NCBI GenBank assembly: GCA_016841185.1
Contig: JAENZQ010000007.1
Span: 1-64,000, forward strand
From: Anaerovorax odorimutans
GTDB taxonomy: Bacteria; Bacillota; Clostridia; Peptostreptococcales; JAAYPU01
Direction: 5' to 3'
DNA length: 64,000 nt
Position numbers and translations under genes: made by a program. Below are positions 35,001-44,852 of this stretch, one piece after another. The notes beneath the pieces are model-generated. The model was not told where the DNA came from. It made no database searches and saw only the letters and a program-made list of their open reading frames with translations. Numbering within the stretch: the first letter of the stretch is position 1; every line of letters starts with the position of its first letter.

Positions 35001-36989
35001 CTATAGAAGTCCGCCGTTTATGAACAAAGGACCAAATACCACGGCCACGATAGTCATTAGCTTAATCAGTATATTGATGGAAGGACCTGATGTATCCTTG
35101 AAAGGGTCACCTACGGTATCTCCTACCACAGCAGCTTTATGTGCTTCACTGCCTTTACCGCCATGATTGCCTTCTTCAATATATTTCTTGGCATTGTCCC
35201 AGGCACCGCCTGCATTGGCCATCATAATCGCAACCAAGACACCGGCTACAAGCGCTCCTGCAAGCAAACCTCCCAAAGCCTCGGGCCCCAGAATGAATCC
35301 TATTAATATTGGGGCAACAACCGCCATGATTCCGGGAACCAACATTTCTTTTAATGCTGATGCCGTACTGATATCAACACACTTAGCATACTCGGGTTTT
35401 CCCGTACCTTCCATAATTCCGGGAATTTCTCTGAACTGTCTTCTAACTTCTTCAATCATTTGATTGGCAGCACGTCCCACAGCATCCATTGTAAGGGCTG
35501 AGAACAGGAATGGAAGCATCCCGCCTATAAAAAGTCCTGCAACCACTTTAGGGTTCAGAATATCAATAGAAGTAAGACCAACAACCTGTGAATACGAAGC
35601 AAACAACGCAAGAGCCGTTAAAGCAGCTGATCCGATAGCAAACCCTTTTCCTATTGCTGCAGTTGTGTTTCCTACTGCATCCAGTTTGTCTGTGATTTGT
35701 CTGACTTCCTTTGGAAGTTCGGACATTTCTGCAATACCTCCGGCATTATCGGCTATAGGCCCATATGCATCTACAGCAACTGTGATCCCTGCTGTCGACA
35801 GCATTCCCACAGCAGCCAGAGCAATACCATATAAGCCTTCCAGTTTAAAAGCAACAAGGATGCCTACGGCAATTAAGAGTATCGGCCATGCTGTTGACAG
35901 CATTCCTACACCAAATCCGCTGATAATCGTTGTTGCCGGACCCGTTTCAGACTGCTGTGCAATTTTTTTAACAAATTTATAATCCCCGGAAGTATATATT
36001 TCTGTGATCTTTCCGATAAGAATTCCCACTATTAATCCTGCTGCAACCGCATAGAAAGGATTCAAATTTCCAAAAAATGTCCTGCTCATTACAAAAGCAG
36101 CCACTAAGACCACCAATCCGCTGACATATGTACCCTTATTCAAAGCATTTGCAGGATTAGAATTCTCATCACCCTTAACAAATAAAGTTCCGATTATGGA
36201 AGCAATGATGCCTGAAGCTGCAAGTAAAAGAGCAAAAATGGATCCGTTTAATGGATCAATTTCCGGAAGCATTACGGCAAGTGTGATTGCAGAAACAATT
36301 GAACCAACATAGGATTCAAACAAATCTGCTCCCATTCCGGCAACATCTCCAACATTATCTCCCACATTATCGGCTATAACCGCGGGATTTCTTGGGTCAT
36401 CTTCAGGGATACCGGCTTCAACCTTGCCCACCAGATCTGCACCTACGTCTGCTGCCTTTGTATAAATACCGCCGCCAACTCGTCCAAAAAGAGCAATGGA
36501 AGAAGCACCCAAACTAAATCCTGTAATAATACCGATTTTATCTAATCCAAGAACCGCAAAAAGCCCGCCGATTCCAAGAAGACCAAGTCCAACAACTGAC
36601 ATCCCCATAACAGCTCCGCCCTTGAAGGAAACACTTAAAGCTTTGTTCATGCCGCCTTCTCTGGCTGCATTGGCTGTTCGAACATTTGCTTTTGTGGCAA
36701 CCCTCATTCCGAAAAATCCTGCAAGTGCAGAAAAGCAAGCGCCTATAAGGAATGTTCCTGCTGTTCCCCAGCCAATTCCAAAACCAAGTACAACAAACAA
36801 AATTGCTGCAAATATAACAAGAGCTTTATATTCTCTTGTAAGAAAAGCCATTGCACCTTCACGAATATAGGATGATATTTCTTTCATTCTGTCAGTGCCT
36901 TCATCGACTTTGCCTATATAGCCGGCAAGAAGAAAGGCAAAGACAAGTGCTACAATTCCTGCAATAGGCGCAAGTATCTCATAACCCAT
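35001..36989 (-). CDS. hppA: Membrane-bound pyrophosphatase, predicted K+-dependent Na+ pump
   Basis: Ion-pumping PPase of 662 residues with about 16 helices. PPi/Mg-binding acidic motifs are DNVGDNVGD and the C-terminal [15 protein letters not shown]. The segment [11 protein letters not shown] places Glu where sodium-pumping members have it; plant-type H+ pumps have [19 protein letters not shown] has Ala and Gly at the positions typical of K+-dependent enzymes, where K+-independent ones have Lys and Thr. These two calls rest on my recollection of family residues. It would recycle biosynthetic PPi into a sodium gradient usable by GltS and the Na/Pi transporter. It lies between secG and rnr on the same strand. 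Confidence 0.93.
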   Translation of the reverse strand: MGYEILAPIAGIVALVFAFLLAGYIGKVDEGTDRMKEISSYIREGAMAFLTREYKALVIFAAILFVVLGFGIGWGTAGTFLIGACFSALAGFFGMRVATKANVRTANAAREGGMNKALSVSFKGGAVMGMSVVGLGLLGIGGLFAVLGLDKIGIITGFSLGASSIALFGRVGGGIYTKAADVGADLVGKVEAGIPEDDPRNPAVIADNVGDNVGDVAGMGADLFESYVGSIVSAITLAVMLPEIDPLNGSIFALLLAASGIIASIIGTLFVKGDENSNPANALNKGTYVSGLVVLVAAFVMSRTFFGNLNPFYAVAAGLIVGILIGKITEIYTSGDYKFVKKIAQQSETGPATTIISGFGVGMLSTAWPILLIAVGILVAFKLEGLYGIALAAVGMLSTAGITVAVDAYGPIADNAGGIAEMSELPKEVRQITDKLDAVGNTTAAIGKGFAIGSAALTALALFASYSQVVGLTSIDILNPKVVAGLFIGGMLPFLFSALTMDAVGRAANQMIEEVRRQFREIPGIMEGTGKPEYAKCVDISTASALKEMLVPGIMAVVAPILIGFILGPEALGGLLAGALVAGVLVAIMMANAGGAWDNAKKYIEEGNHGGKGSEAHKAAVVGDTVGDPFKDTSGPSINILIKLMTIVAVVFGPLFINGGLL

Positions 36990-37077
36990 TTTTATACTGC
37001 CTCCTTATTTTATGTTTAGATTGATTTTAATGATATTTGAAAGGTAAATTCATGTTAAGCACAGTACGTTTAGTTAT

Positions 37078-37308
37078 TTATTCTATTGTTACCAGTAATA
37101 ATGAACAAACAATGAATATAATTGCACCGACAGTTGTAATCTTGCTTAAAAGTGCCTCATATCCTCTTCCTTTTTTCTTTCCAAACAGCTGTTCGGCACC
37201 GCCGCCGATAGAACCGGACAATCCGGCACTTTTTCCTGACTGCATTAAAATACTTGCAATCAAAATCAACGATGCTATCACCTGGAAAATCATCAGAAAT
37301 ATTCTCAT
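37078..37308 (-). CDS. secG: Preprotein translocase subunit SecG
   Basis: A 76-residue protein with two transmembrane helices (FLMIFQVIASLILIASILMQ and TTVGAIIFIVCSLLLVTIE) separated by the conserved SGKSAGLSGSIGGGAEQLFGKKKGRG loop. It assists SecA-driven export through SecYE. GGGGAGGTG precedes the ATG at 37308. It lies upstream of rnr as in many Firmicutes, but with hppA and a lipoprotein gene between. Confidence 0.94.
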   Translation of the reverse strand: MRIFLMIFQVIASLILIASILMQSGKSAGLSGSIGGGAEQLFGKKKGRGYEALLSKITTVGAIIFIVCSLLLVTIE

Positions 37309-37470
37309 CAATACACCTCCCCGGAACAATAATATAATGAATGATTTGATTTTTATGATATTATTATCACACTTAATATATACAAATATCGCTTAAAAAT
37401 CAGCAGAAAAATTATATCATATGCACTATTTAAAATCAATGTATATATTTATCCGATGTTTGATAATTCG

Positions 37471-37508
37471 CTTGTACCCGAAAGGGTAAAAACTCCATTT
37501 GATACAAG
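37471..37508. other. Nested stem-loop upstream of secG
   Basis: CTTGTA (37471-37476) pairs with TACAAG (37503-37508), enclosing a hairpin ACCC-GAAA-GGGT with a stable GNRA-type loop. It lies about 165 bases upstream of the secG start. No riboswitch class was recognised. Confidence 0.3.
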
Positions 37509-37537
37509 AACTTGTTTATAATGACTCAAATATATCT

Positions 37538-37576
37538 AAAAAGCTTATTGCTCTTTATGCTCGCAATAAGCTTTTT
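37538..37576 (-). terminator. Terminator of the acyl-CoA synthetase operon
   Basis: AAAAAGCTTATTGC/GCAATAAGCTTTTT is a perfect 14-bp stem with an 11-base loop, U-rich in both directions. It lies 59 bases past the stop at 37635. Confidence 0.85.
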
Positions 37577-37634
37577 AATATTGTGCCTTAAAACCAATGA
37601 TTTATGCAAGTCTTATACATATTTTCCCATATGC

Positions 37635-39056
37635 CTATTTATTGAATTTTTCTTTTATCTTTCCATACTTTCTCAATGCGACTATGGCATTTACTGCCTG
37701 CTCCGGAGTCGGATATGCAGGGATCCCATGCTTTCTTAATTTCATGATGGCTTCATTACACTCTTCGCCTCCCTGAGCCTCCATAATAAATGGTTTTCCA
37801 AGGTATTTATATGTATCATAAATATCTATATAGATATTCGTGACAGCAGATACATCTGTCACAGACGTCGGGCAAATCGAACCATATATCGCATCAACCT
37901 TCGGGTCACGAACTGCTTGGGTAATGGCTCCTTTATAGTTTTTGGGACTTGCTGTTCCGGAAATATCAACAGGATTTAAAGGCGAACCAAACATTGGCAT
38001 ATAGGCCCTTATTCTGTCTACTAATTGTGGCGAGATATCTTTAAGTTCTCGCATCGGCATGTTCATTCTTTCAAAATGGTCACATGATAATAATCCGGAT
38101 CCTCCACCATTAGTGATCATAACAACATTATCGCTTTTTAATGGCGGCTGCAATCCCAAAGCTAATGAAACATCTAAAAATTCCTGCCAAGTTGTTGCCC
38201 GAATAACTCCAGCTTTTTCAAATATTTCGTCATAATGTGCATCGTTTGTACCCTCATTCTCTGATGCAGTATGTGCAAAGGCTGCCTTAACACCTATTTG
38301 TGATCCACCAACTTTGATGGCAACTACCGGTTTTTTAGGAACTACACTTTGACAGGCCTGCATAAAAGCTTCCGGGCAATCCAGTCCTTCTATATAAGTA
38401 GAAATACAATGCGTATTCTTATCTTCAGCACCATAGGCAATAAACTCTGAAAAATCCACATCCGCTTTATTTCCTAAGCCTACAAAAAAACTCATGCCAA
38501 AGTTCAGCATTTGGGAAGTTCCGAGGGCGGCAAGAAGGTTAGCCCCTGACTGAGAAATCATAGCCACAGGACCTTCAACGGGAAGATATGGAATGAATCC
38601 ACAGTTGAAATTGAGATAAGGACTTCCCATCCCCACAAGATTGGGCCCTATCAACGGAAGTTTATTGTCACGGCAATATTGTGTCAACTCATCTTGTAGA
38701 ACACCCCTCCCAATTTCTTTAAAAGCGCTGGTTGCGATAACTGCAATCTTTGCCTTTTTTGTCACTGCATGCTCCAGTATCATTTTTACCAAATGGGCCG
38801 GAACAGCAACAAACACCAAGTCTACCGGTCCGGGTATTTCGGTTATGGTTTTATAGGCTTTCAGCCCATGAACTTTCTCTGCTCTTGGGTTTACAGGGTA
38901 TATGGTGCCTTTATAGCCCCATTTATTTAATCCCTCAATGACCTTATATCCGACTTTTCCGTCATACCGGGACGCTCCTACTACTGCAATAGATGCGGGA
39001 TTCAAGGCATACTTCAGATTATCTATAACATACTTACGGGGAACATTTATTTTCAT
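37635..39056 (-). CDS. ADP-forming acyl-CoA synthetase, alpha (CoA-ligase) subunit
   Basis: A 473-residue protein with a CoA-binding Rossmann domain (about 18-130, PASIAVVGASRYDGKVGY) and succinyl-CoA-synthetase-like ligase domains (about 155-300). The phospho-acceptor histidine is at residue 262 in AAFAHTAS. This is the alpha subunit of ACD enzymes, which make ATP from acyl-CoA, ADP and Pi in peptide-fermenting anaerobes. The ATP-grasp beta part is not fused here and no beta gene is in the window. Ribosome site AAGGAGGGG. The ATG overlaps the stop of the short frame upstream (ATGGAATGA region). Second unit of a sigma-54-driven operon. Confidence 0.87.
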   Translation of the reverse strand: MKINVPRKYVIDNLKYALNPASIAVVGASRYDGKVGYKVIEGLNKWGYKGTIYPVNPRAEKVHGLKAYKTITEIPGPVDLVFVAVPAHLVKMILEHAVTKKAKIAVIATSAFKEIGRGVLQDELTQYCRDNKLPLIGPNLVGMGSPYLNFNCGFIPYLPVEGPVAMISQSGANLLAALGTSQMLNFGMSFFVGLGNKADVDFSEFIAYGAEDKNTHCISTYIEGLDCPEAFMQACQSVVPKKPVVAIKVGGSQIGVKAAFAHTASENEGTNDAHYDEIFEKAGVIRATTWQEFLDVSLALGLQPPLKSDNVVMITNGGGSGLLSCDHFERMNMPMRELKDISPQLVDRIRAYMPMFGSPLNPVDISGTASPKNYKGAITQAVRDPKVDAIYGSICPTSVTDVSAVTNIYIDIYDTYKYLGKPFIMEAQGGEECNEAIMKLRKHGIPAYPTPEQAVNAIVALRKYGKIKEKFNK

Positions 39057-39193
39057 TCCATCCCCTCCTTACTAAATAAACATCTTTCCGGTTCTTGCCC
39101 TACTGTACGATCTTCAAGAAAGTCGTCTGTGAAAACACATTCTTCCCAAAATCCGTTTTTTTCGTCCAAGCGGCAGACCCAACGTCTGTACAT
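39053..39193 (-). CDS. 46-aa small ORF in frame with the preceding Lrp-like gene
   Basis: ATG at 39193 opens a 46-codon frame with several charged and aromatic residues and three cysteines (MYRRWVCRLDEKNGFWEE...). Its TGA overlaps the acyl-CoA synthetase ATG. No separate ribosome site is seen (only AAGG touching the ATG). The frame is continuous with the preceding 353-aa gene: reading on from its TAA (39227-39229) gives 11 sense codons (IEDIKEADITR) and then this ORF. It may be a small coupled gene or, more likely, the detached C-terminus of a 411-codon protein split by one nonsense codon. Confidence 0.45.
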   Translation of the reverse strand: MYRRWVCRLDEKNGFWEECVFTDDFLEDRTVGQEPERCLFSKEGME

Positions 39194-39226
39194 CCTTGTT
39201 ATATCTGCTTCTTTTATATCTTCTAT

Positions 39227-40288
39227 TTAAGCATAACTTGAAATATTTTCTTTTAATGCATTGATATCTGATATTTCATTATAGGCACATACTAAAATAT
39301 CATAAAAAGAATCAGAAAATTCAAGAACAACATTATAATCGGCAATCTGGGATAATTCATCAGCGATCTGGGCTTTGCGATAACATGGAATATTTTGAAA
39401 TGTTCGAATAACAAACATATGATTGGTTAAATTCAATTTCATGAAATTCAAGAAGAATACAGGAACTAAGATACGCTTTTCTTCTACTATCTCTTTTATT
39501 CCTATCTTCATATCGTTAGGATCCAATCCTGAGATTCTTGACAATACCTCAAAATCAAAATATTCTTCAACAGGCCGCTTAGCATTAAGTGCCTGGAACA
39601 ATTTCAAATCTTTCAAATCCATTAGATTCTGCATTTTGGCAAGTTTTTCTAATTGATTTCCGCCCCAATAGTCCTGTCTGTATGTATCCGGCCTTGCATC
39701 CCACATATTGATATGTGATTCACGGATGTCACGTCGAATAGGACATATATGAGCAAACTCAACCTCCGGATTATTCTTCCAAGGTTCTATAACACTTGAT
39801 ATAAGATTATCCAGAACCCTCATATGGTTTCCATTAAAAAAGTCAAAATCCCCTTTTGCTTCGAATCCCGTACATATGTCGTCCTTATTCTGATACCACT
39901 CTGATAATTTTGACTTTTCTTCTTTGGTTGTTCCTTCTTTTAGCTTTACAAACCAATAGTAAAGGCCCCAACCATAAACCTGAGTTGCCGGATTCATAAC
40001 AAACATAATCAAATGCTCATCATATAGTCTGTGCATGCGTTTAACGATATCATCCTTTGATAGTCCGGTGGCTTTTGTCAAATAATCCATATTAAATACT
40101 TCAGGATGTATTTGATATGAAGATTTTGCCACATTATATGCACTCATCTTTGAATCGTCCAAACCCACAATGCCTGGTTCAAGAAATCCTACCCCTCTTG
40201 GATCAAAAAAGTAATCACGCTTCCATTCCTGTTGGCTATCGGTTCCAAGAATGTATTCTGCCTGCTTTTTTTCATTATTTTCTTTCAC
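39227..40288 (-). CDS. Lrp/AsnC-like two-module protein, possibly truncated by in-frame TAA
   Basis: A 353-residue protein with two apparent copies of a winged-helix plus ferredoxin-fold unit. FNMDYLTKATGLSKDDIVKRMHRLYDEHLIMFV and FDFEVLSRISGLDPNDMKIGIKEIVEEKRILVPV are Lrp-type HTH segments. Each is followed by an effector-like beta-alpha region (YWFVKLKEG...; HMFVIRTFQN...YNVVLEFSDSFYDILVCAYN). The Lrp/AsnC fold also occurs in AhbA/B and NirD-type enzymes, so a non-regulatory role is possible. Start is GTG 40288 after AAGGAGGT. The frame continues for 58 sense codons beyond the TAA. It is the first gene behind the sigma-54 promoter at 40384-40400. Confidence 0.6.
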   Translation of the reverse strand: MKENNEKKQAEYILGTDSQQEWKRDYFFDPRGVGFLEPGIVGLDDSKMSAYNVAKSSYQIHPEVFNMDYLTKATGLSKDDIVKRMHRLYDEHLIMFVMNPATQVYGWGLYYWFVKLKEGTTKEEKSKLSEWYQNKDDICTGFEAKGDFDFFNGNHMRVLDNLISSVIEPWKNNPEVEFAHICPIRRDIRESHINMWDARPDTYRQDYWGGNQLEKLAKMQNLMDLKDLKLFQALNAKRPVEEYFDFEVLSRISGLDPNDMKIGIKEIVEEKRILVPVFFLNFMKLNLTNHMFVIRTFQNIPCYRKAQIADELSQIADYNVVLEFSDSFYDILVCAYNEISDINALKENISSYA

Positions 40289-40383
40289 TAATTTACCTCC
40301 TTCTTATAGTTTAATTACTGAAAAGAAAGTCTCCTTTTATCATTCACCTCCTTATTAAGTTTTCTCTTCACACACATACTAAA

Positions 40384-40400
40384 AGCAATTGATATGCCAT
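40384..40400 (-). promoter_or_regulatory. Sigma-54 (-24/-12) promoter of the acyl-CoA synthetase operon
   Basis: Minus strand TGGCATATCAATTGCT matches TGGCAC-N5-TTGCT, with GG and GC 12 bases apart. It lies about 97 bases upstream of the GTG at 40288. A TGTAA-N7-TTACA dyad at about 40480-40497, roughly 85 bases further upstream, is a candidate activator site. Confidence 0.8.
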
Positions 40401-40425
40401 AATAAGAAAATTTAAGTAAATAAAT

Positions 40426-40448
40426 AACAACCTTGAAAAAAGGTTGTT
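40426..40448 (-). terminator. Hairpin downstream of the second sigma-54 activator
   Basis: AACAACCTT/AAGGTTGTT with a 5-base loop, followed on the minus strand by ATTTATTTA. It separates the activator transcript from the sigma-54 promoter just downstream. Confidence 0.5.
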
Positions 40449-40514
40449 TTCCATTATCCTAACTAAAACGGCCTGAAAAATGATGTAAAATTATATTACA
40501 AATGATAATTAATG

Positions 40515-42467
40515 TTACGATATACCCCTATCTTTAAGTTTTCTATATAGTGTCGGTCTGGATATTCCTAATTGAATGGCTGCCTTAGTGATATTTCCTT
40601 TGCATTCGTCCAAAACCCTGCTGATAATTTGTCTCTCTGCTTCATCCAGTGAGCAATCCTTATCATAATAATTATATTTACCGGGTGAGATCATATAATC
40701 CGAAAGATGCTCCGGCAAAATTGTATCGCCGGATAAAAAAGCAAGAATCCGTTCCACAGTATTTTCTAATTCTCTAACATTTCCAGGCCATTGATAATCC
40801 ATAAGAATGTTGAGTGCTTTTTTATCCAATATGCATTTTGAAGAGTCCCGGGCATATTTATTTATAAAGTACTCCATTAGTAAAGGAATATCTTTTTTTC
40901 TTTGGCTGAGAGATGGTATATGAATCTGTATAACGTTCAGTCTCCAGAATAGGTCTTCTCTAAAATTGCCCTTTTTGATTTCATGAATTAAATCTTTATT
41001 GGTAGCAGCAATAACTCTTACATCTACGGGAATAATTTCATTACCCCCTATCCGGGTTATTTCTCTTTCCTGGAGTACCCTCAGGAGTCTGATCTGTAAA
41101 TTAGCAGGCATCTCTCCTATTTCATCAAGAAAAATTGTTCCGCCCTTAGCATTTTCAAATTTTCCCGGATTACCATTTTTATTGGCACCTGTAAAAGCAC
41201 CTGCTTCATATCCGAAAAATTCGCTTTCAATTAAATCTTTAGGAATTGCACCACAGTTTACAGGTATAAAAGGCCCATTAGAACGGGTGCTGGCATTATG
41301 GATTGCCTGTGCGAAAAGTTCTTTGCCGGTACCGCTTTCACCGATAATCAGTATATTGTAATCATTTTTGGATGCAACTTCTGCCTGATTTTTGACTTTA
41401 ACTATCTCTTCGCTCTTACCAATAATGTTTGAAAAGTTAAATTTTGCTGTATTCTTACTTTTTCTTATGCCCTCTTTTTCAAAAATATTAATACAGCCAT
41501 TCACCTTATCTTTATCCATAATAGGAATTACTTTTTTTATTTTATAATGCATTTTCTTGTTTTTAGTATCGATCAATGTTTTATTAACGGATAATTCTTT
41601 TCCTGTTTTCAATACGTCTAATATGACAGGATAAAAACCTAACACGTCTTTTACTTTTTCTCCTATTAACTTATCCGTATCTTCTCTGAGTATTTCTTTT
41701 GCAGTCTGATTAATATCAGTAATTATACCATCACGGTCTACTGCTACTATTGCATCTGAAACAGAATCAAAAATAGTTTTATAATATTCGTTTACAATAC
41801 GTACTTTTTCGTTCATCTTCAGCATTCGCAACTGGTTCTCAACAGCCATCTCGACAGCCATTAGTATCCCTACAAGCTGAGGGTTTTGTATTGGAGTAGT
41901 AGCCGCAATTCCTAATATTGCTACAATCTCATCCTCAATATTTCGAATTGGAACCGCTGCACATGCCCTTTTTTTCAATTCATAACAATATTTTTCATCA
42001 GCCATGAAAGGCACAGGTTTTCCTTCTATCATAACCATGGAAACAGCTGTCGTTCCAACTGCTCTCTCACTCCAAGCAACGCCTTCTCTAAAATTATACA
42101 TTCGTGCAAAATCCTTCAGGACAATGTCTTCGCCTGATACATATAGAATATTCCCTTCATTATCAGTTAAAAAAACAATACAACCGAGGTCTTTTATGAT
42201 TTTATCGATATTATCTATATAGGGTGAAATGAAACCAATCAGCTTTTTATATCGATCAAGCTTCTTTTTCAACTCGCGAGGGGCCAATATAATATGAGAT
42301 TTTCCTTCTCCATAAGCATCTATCTTTAATTCTTTACTTCTTTTCCACGAATCAATGATCTTTTCATTTAAATTTGTTGGCTTTTCCCCGAACTTTACAA
42401 ATCTGTACCATTTTTTTATAATCATATTCTCATCAATGGAAATTGCAGGTAATAAACAATCTTCCAA
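40515..42467 (-). CDS. Sigma-54-dependent activator, AcoR-like (GAF-PAS-AAA-Fis)
   Basis: Enhancer-binding protein of 650 residues. An N-terminal region typical of AcoR-type regulators (SWKRSKELKIDAYG) is followed by a GAF domain at about 85-215 (FREGVAWSERAVGTTA) and PAS at about 228-330 (FDSVSDAIVAVDRDGIITDIN). The AAA+ domain at about 345-580 has Walker A GESGTGKE (376-383) and GAFTGA (423-428). A Fis-type HTH closes the protein (ITKAAIQLGISRPTLYRKLK). TTG start at 42467, 8 bases after GGGGTGG. It precedes, on the same strand, a -24/-12 promoter driving the Lrp-like and acyl-CoA synthetase genes, its probable targets. Confidence 0.92.
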   Translation of the reverse strand: MEDCLLPAISIDENMIIKKWYRFVKFGEKPTNLNEKIIDSWKRSKELKIDAYGEGKSHIILAPRELKKKLDRYKKLIGFISPYIDNIDKIIKDLGCIVFLTDNEGNILYVSGEDIVLKDFARMYNFREGVAWSERAVGTTAVSMVMIEGKPVPFMADEKYCYELKKRACAAVPIRNIEDEIVAILGIAATTPIQNPQLVGILMAVEMAVENQLRMLKMNEKVRIVNEYYKTIFDSVSDAIVAVDRDGIITDINQTAKEILREDTDKLIGEKVKDVLGFYPVILDVLKTGKELSVNKTLIDTKNKKMHYKIKKVIPIMDKDKVNGCINIFEKEGIRKSKNTAKFNFSNIIGKSEEIVKVKNQAEVASKNDYNILIIGESGTGKELFAQAIHNASTRSNGPFIPVNCGAIPKDLIESEFFGYEAGAFTGANKNGNPGKFENAKGGTIFLDEIGEMPANLQIRLLRVLQEREITRIGGNEIIPVDVRVIAATNKDLIHEIKKGNFREDLFWRLNVIQIHIPSLSQRKKDIPLLMEYFINKYARDSSKCILDKKALNILMDYQWPGNVRELENTVERILAFLSGDTILPEHLSDYMISPGKYNYYDKDCSLDEAERQIISRVLDECKGNITKAAIQLGISRPTLYRKLKDRGIS

Positions 42468-42788
42468 AATAAACCACCCCTATTTTAAAAATAGAATTTG
42501 TATGAGTTGATATTCATTTTAGCTCAACTGTTGATCTTTGAATTTTAGCATATCATACGAATACTGTTGAAATGAGTTAATGCAGTGCCTTTAAAATAAT
42601 ACTAATAATAATAATAGAAGGTCTATCATTTGGCTGTGGGCATGAAATATGAATTGCAAATTAAGATTCGATTTTAAATCCTGACTACTGGCATATTCTA
42701 TTAATTTATCATGTATCGTAAATCAATTATAGAATAAATTATACATATTATCAATGAAAAAGCCGAAAGAAAACTTTCGGCTTTAGGT
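42468..42788. other. Intergenic region upstream of the second activator
   Basis: This 321-base gap holds the eno terminator at its right end and the leader of the activator gene. Visible structure: an (ATT)n-like run near 42600-42617 and inverted GAGTTGA/TCAAC segments at 42507-42530 close to the activator start, possibly regulatory. No gene or convincing promoter was found. Confidence 0.4.
42755..42784 (-). terminator. Terminator of the glycolytic operon
   Basis: Minus strand AAAGCCGAAAG-TTTT-CTTTCGGCTTT followed by TTC. Perfect 11-bp stem with tetraloop immediately after eno. Confidence 0.9.
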
Positions 42789-44078
<1,290 letters not shown>

Positions 44079-44086
44079 TTACCTCC

Positions 44087-44833
44087 TTAAAAATTTACGA
44101 TTTCTATAAAATCTTTCGGCTTAAGACTTGCTCCTCCTACCAGAGCGCCGTCAATATCTTCCTGATTCATGATGTCTGATGCATTCTCCGGCTTGACACT
44201 TCCACCGTATTGTATTCTTATTTTTTCAGAAATCTCATCATTAAACATCTCTTTAATAATTTCTCTTATCAGAGCAATGGTTTCATTTGCTTGCTCAGGC
44301 GTCGCAGTTTTTCCGGTTCCAATGGCCCAAATAGGCTCATATGCAATAATCAACTGCGATACCTGTTCCGCATCCAAACCTTTTAAGTCCGCATTTACCT
44401 GTCGCCTCACGACTTCTTCGGTTTTAGACCCTTCCCTTTCTTCAAGAGACTCTCCTACACACAAAATCGGAACAATATCATTTTTAAAAGCGGAATGCAA
44501 TTTTTTATTTATTGTTTCATCTGTCTCACCAAAATACTGTCTACGTTCCGAATGTCCGATAATACAGTAATCGATTCCGATTTCTTTTAACATAGCTGCT
44601 GATATTTCTCCTGTAAAAGGGCCTTTATCTTCATAGTGCATATTCTGAGCTCCGATCTTTATACTTGATCCTTTTAAAGCCTCTTTCACGGCCCAAAGTT
44701 GAGTAAAGGGAACACATAAAGCGACTTCAACATCTGTGTTTCCCATTAATCCTTTGAATTGATTTATAAAATCTACAGCTTCTGAAGCTGTTTTATGCAT
44801 TTTCCAGTTTCCTGCAATAATTGGTTTTCTCAT
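44087..44833 (-). CDS. tpiA: Triosephosphate isomerase
   Basis: TIM barrel of 248 residues interconverting DHAP and glyceraldehyde 3-phosphate. AGNWKMHK at the N-terminus carries the catalytic lysine, CIIGHSERR the histidine and AYEPIWAIGTGKTAT the glutamate; QYGGSVKPENA and GALVGGASL bind phosphate. TAAGGAGAG precedes the ATG. Confidence 0.97.
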   Translation of the reverse strand: MRKPIIAGNWKMHKTASEAVDFINQFKGLMGNTDVEVALCVPFTQLWAVKEALKGSSIKIGAQNMHYEDKGPFTGEISAAMLKEIGIDYCIIGHSERRQYFGETDETINKKLHSAFKNDIVPILCVGESLEEREGSKTEEVVRRQVNADLKGLDAEQVSQLIIAYEPIWAIGTGKTATPEQANETIALIREIIKEMFNDEISEKIRIQYGGSVKPENASDIMNQEDIDGALVGGASLKPKDFIEIVNF

Positions 44834-44852
44834 TCTGTTCTCTCCTTAATAC

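Noticed and set aside
35464-35982. 172-codon plus-strand frame inside hppA
   Set aside because: Shadow of the strongly supported pyrophosphatase gene on the opposite strand; Pro/Ser/Ala-rich composition typical of antisense translation.
39227-39229. Recoding of the in-frame stop as selenocysteine or pyrrolysine
   Set aside because: The stop is TAA; selenocysteine uses TGA and pyrrolysine TAG.
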